A DNA stretch of 64,000 nucleotides. Origin: Porticoccaceae bacterium (GTDB lineage: Bacteria; Pseudomonadota; Gammaproteobacteria; Pseudomonadales; Porticoccaceae). The position numbers were made by a program, and so were the translations under genes. Below, piece by piece: positions 61,989-64,000 of the stretch. The DNA lies in assembly GCA_024644595.1 (NCBI GenBank), contig JAHEHL010000010.1, positions 123,685 to 187,684 on the forward strand, given 5' to 3'. Position 1 is the stretch's first letter. Each line of letters opens with the position of its first letter. The notes under the pieces were generated by a model. It was not told where the DNA came from. It saw only the letters and a program-made list of their open reading frames with translations, and made no database searches.

Positions 61989-63206
61989 ATGAGTTTAATT
62001 GTTCAAAAATATGGCGGAACTTCAGTCGGCAGTGTTAGCCGGATAAAAGCCGTTGCTGAAAAAGTCGCTGCCAAGCATAGGGCTGGCGATAAAATCGTCG
62101 TCGCCGTCTCTGCCATGAGCGGTGAAACCAACCGTCTGATCGAATTGGCAAAAGAGATCCATGAGCAGCCCAATCTGCGCGAAATGGATGTGCTGGTCTC
62201 CACTGGAGAGCAGGTCACTATTGCGCTTCTCTGTATGGCCCTCGAAGCCGAAGGTGTCTCCGCGCGATCTTACACTGGCGGGCAGGTGCGCATCCTGACC
62301 GACAATGCCCATGGTAAAGCCCGAATCAAGGAAATCGATGGTCACCGGATTCACGGTGATCTCGATGCAGGTCGCGTTGTCGTGGTTGCCGGATTCCAGG
62401 GCATTGATGATGAGGGTAATATCACGACGCTCGGGCGGGGCGGATCGGACACCACCGCCGTTGCGCTGGCTGCGGCACTTAAAGCGGATGAGTGCCAGAT
62501 CTACACCGATGTCGATGGGGTGTATACCACCGATCCTCGAGTGGTTGCTGAAGCCCGTAGGCTTGATAAGATTACCTTCGAAGAAATGCTCGAAATGGCC
62601 AGCCAGGGCTCAAAGATACTGCAGATCCGCTCGGTCGAATTTGCAGGTAAATACAATGTACCACTGCGTGTTATGTCCAGCTTCGAAGATGGCCCAGGCA
62701 CGTTGATTTCACTTGAGGATAACGACCAGATGGAAGAACCAGTAGTGTCAGGCATCGCTTTTAACCGTGATGAAGCCAAACTCACCATACGCGGCATTCC
62801 GGATCAGCCCGGTGTTGCTTACAAGGTCTTGGGCGCTATCAGTGAAGCTAATATTGAAATTGATGTGATCGTACAAAATGTCGCCAAAGATAACTCAGCG
62901 ACCATAACGTTTACAGTGCACCGAAATGACCTGAAACAGGCGTCAGAACTGCTCGAACAGATTGCATCAGATCTCGGCGCCCTCGAAGTGACTTCCGATA
63001 ACCGTATTGTCAAAATATCCATTGTCGGTGTAGGAATGCGATCTCACGCTGGGGTTGCGGCAAAAATGTTTGAGGCCCTCGCGGCAGAAGGCATTAATAT
63101 TCAGCTAATTACGACTTCAGAGATCAAAATAACGGTTGTAATAGAGGAGCGGTACCTGGAACTGGCCGTTCGGTCGCTTCATTCCGCGTTTGGCTTAGAA
63201 CAATAG
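61989..63206 (+). CDS. lysC: Aspartate kinase
   Basis: Aspartokinase commits aspartate to lysine, threonine and methionine synthesis and is regulated by lysine/threonine. 405 residues: kinase domain with VQKYGGTSVGSVSRI and GGSDTTAVALAAAL; two ACT domains (from about 265) with LTIRGIPDQPGVAYKVLGAI and ISIVGVGMRSHAGVAAKMF. GAGAAAG precedes ATG. alaS-lysC-csrA order is conserved in gammaproteobacteria. Confidence 0.97.
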   Translation: MSLIVQKYGGTSVGSVSRIKAVAEKVAAKHRAGDKIVVAVSAMSGETNRLIELAKEIHEQPNLREMDVLVSTGEQVTIALLCMALEAEGVSARSYTGGQVRILTDNAHGKARIKEIDGHRIHGDLDAGRVVVVAGFQGIDDEGNITTLGRGGSDTTAVALAAALKADECQIYTDVDGVYTTDPRVVAEARRLDKITFEEMLEMASQGSKILQIRSVEFAGKYNVPLRVMSSFEDGPGTLISLEDNDQMEEPVVSGIAFNRDEAKLTIRGIPDQPGVAYKVLGAISEANIEIDVIVQNVAKDNSATITFTVHRNDLKQASELLEQIASDLGALEVTSDNRIVKISIVGVGMRSHAGVAAKMFEALAAEGINIQLITTSEIKITVVIEERYLELAVRSLHSAFGLEQ

Positions 63207-63257
63207 GGCAACCGAGAGTCTGATCTTGGACTTATCACGTAAAAACTGATAACTTTC

Positions 63258-63296
63258 ATCGCTGCTTGGGGGAGTTGAAAACAATCAGGCAGCGAT
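63258..63296. promoter_or_regulatory. Inverted repeat upstream of csrA
   Basis: ATCGCTGC (63258-63265) and GCAGCGAT (63289-63296) pair exactly across a 23-base loop in the lysC-csrA gap. It has no T-tract. It may be an attenuator or a regulatory stem; role unknown. Confidence 0.35.
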
Positions 63297-63401
63297 CAAA
63301 AGGGGGATTGGCCGTGACCACTAACTACATAACAGTGAGTATGGCGGATTAAGGAATTATAGCTCACCAATGAATGGTGAAAAGCAGTGTAGGAGCTTTA
63401 T

Positions 63402-63617
63402 ATGTTAATACTTACTCGACGAGTCGGCGAGACTTTGGTTATTGGCGACGACGTCACCGTAACAGTACTGGGAGTTAGAGGTAATCAGGTGCGCTTAGGT
63501 GTAAATGCACCGAAAGAAGTAGCTGTCCACCGGGAAGAGATCTACCAGAGAATCCAAATGGAAAAAGGCGGTTCTGAATCGCCTGCCAGCGAAGATTCTG
63601 CCGATAACAGTCTTTGA
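63402..63617 (+). CDS. csrA: Carbon storage regulator CsrA/RsmA
   Basis: CsrA is an RNA-binding dimer that represses or activates translation at GGA motifs. [37 protein letters not shown], with the conserved C-terminal binding strand and EEIYQRI. 71 residues, with a longer Ser/Ala-rich tail than E. coli (61). AGGAG precedes ATG. Confidence 0.97.
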   Translation: MLILTRRVGETLVIGDDVTVTVLGVRGNQVRLGVNAPKEVAVHREEIYQRIQMEKGGSESPASEDSADNSL

Positions 63618-63638
63618 TTTCTGACTCAATGTGCTATT

Positions 63639-63675
63639 ATGCCGCCGCTGTTTTAAGGGCGGCATATTTGTTTTG
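63639..63675 (+). terminator. Terminator after csrA
   Basis: Eight-pair stem ATGCCGCC (63639-63646)/GGCGGCAT (63658-63665), 11-base loop, followed by ATTTGTTTTG. Confidence 0.75.
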
Positions 63676-63700
63676 AAAGCAGCACTTGTCCTGGGCCTAA

Positions 63701-63771
63701 CTTGAGATGAAAAATACACATCACAATTAGAGTAATGGGACACAATTTTTGGAGAAATGGCCGAGTGGCTG
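63701..63771 (+). repeat. 71-bp repeat upstream of and into tRNA-Ser, copy 1
   Basis: Similar to 63860-63930 at the same length, beginning CTTGAGATG and ending in the tRNA-Ser 5' part (GGAGAAATGGCCGAGTGGCTG is identical in both). The repeats make a 159-bp tandem period. Confidence 0.8.
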
Positions 63772-63859
63772 GCAAAACACGGCGTGTTTTAGACGCCGCA
63801 GGCGGTCCGAAGGACCGAGCAACACGGGTGTTGCGAGTCAACGCGCGACCCGGGCGCGA
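63751..63859 (+). pseudogene. Broken tRNA-Ser-like copy with hairpins
   Basis: Begins with the first 21 bases of the tRNA-Ser(GCT), then diverges into 88 bases of four strong hairpins: GGCGT/ACGCC (63781-63797), CGGTCC/GGACCG (63803-63817), GCAACA/TGTTGC (63819-63834) and CGCGC/GCGCG (63842-63858). The acceptor 3' half and T arm are missing, so it is not a working tRNA. Confidence 0.6.
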
Positions 63860-63909
63860 CTTGAGATGGTGAATAGGTATCACAAGTAGAGTAACGGGAT
63901 AAAAGTTTT

Positions 63910-64000
63910 GGAGAAATGGCCGAGTGGCTGAAGGCGCGCCCCTGCTAAGGGCGTATACGTTAATAGCGTATCGAGGGTTCGAATCCCTCTTTCTCCGCCA
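63910..64000 (+). tRNA. tRNA-Ser (anticodon GCT)
   Basis: Complete class II tRNA: acceptor GGAGAAA/TTTCTCC, discriminator G and encoded CCA at the window end. Anticodon loop CTGCTAA (anticodon GCT, reads AGC/AGU). Long variable arm with TATACGTTAATAGCGTA. T loop TTCGAAT. Sits after csrA as in pseudomonads. Confidence 0.95.

Noticed and set aside
63653..63883. 76-codon minus-strand ORF across the broken tRNA-Ser copy
   Set aside because: It is created by the hairpin-rich sequence and tRNA leader; no ribosome-binding site or family.

Overview
The window reads as a chromosomal segment of a marine gammaproteobacterium, most likely near the Cellvibrionales/Pseudomonadales (genus not resolvable by eye). 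Three pseudomonad-like core neighbourhoods support this: nadE-bamD / rluD-pgeF ... clpB next to type IV pilin genes; mutS-fdxA with pncC-recA-recX; and alaS-lysC-csrA-tRNA-Ser.

Layout. 1-17.4 kb is core: a FimT-like minor pilin, a decayed pilS start, nadE, bamD, rluD, pgeF, rplU-rpmA-obgE-proB, clpB with a heat-shock-type promoter, a LuxR-type regulator and a run of small conserved or envelope genes. 17.43-44.95 kb is a visibly AT-richer genomic island integrated in the 3' end of tRNA-Arg(TCG). A 14-bp copy of the tRNA 3' end lies at 17434-17447, and a tyrosine recombinase sits against the intact tRNA at the other end. The island looks composite: a 236-bp left-end repeat occurs twice (17445 and 37709), and a 3' stub of the island's polymerase-like gene survives at 18326. 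This suggests an older element was pushed inward by a second, related element.

Island cargo. 18.9-37.1 kb is a catabolic cluster: two IclR regulators, an SSS-family symporter followed by two overlapping micro-ORFs, a BKACE-type beta-keto acid cleavage enzyme, a PF04199 cyclase-family hydrolase, a cupin, an SDR, a 3-hydroxyacyl-CoA-dehydrogenase-type enzyme, a TonB receptor, two exported FGly-type sulfatases, a ferric-reductase-like membrane flavocytochrome, a Tat-exported flavoprotein and a 2[4Fe-4S] ferredoxin. A plausible reading is uptake and desulfation of a sulfated organic compound, followed by oxidation to a beta-keto acid and BKACE cleavage; the substrate is unknown. GATAC-N4-GTATC-like palindromes precede three transcription units and may be the IclR operator. 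37.7-44.9 kb is the younger element: an M48-MORN lipoprotein, a compact family-A-polymerase-like protein, an HNH-HIT fusion, small membrane proteins and the integrase.

45-64 kb is core again: fdxA and mutS; a Sia-type partner-switching module (cNMP-binding protein, SiaC, SiaB and SiaA homologues) in which a class III nucleotide cyclase sits where Pseudomonas has the diguanylate cyclase SiaD; then pncC, recA with an SOS box, recX, several envelope and housekeeping genes, alaS, lysC, csrA, a broken tRNA-Ser-like copy rich in hairpins, and an intact tRNA-Ser(GCT) ending at the last base.

The most interesting candidates are the Sia/class III cyclase module, the tandem tRNA-Arg island with its polymerase-like and HNH-HIT proteins, and the symporter-coupled micro-proteins.
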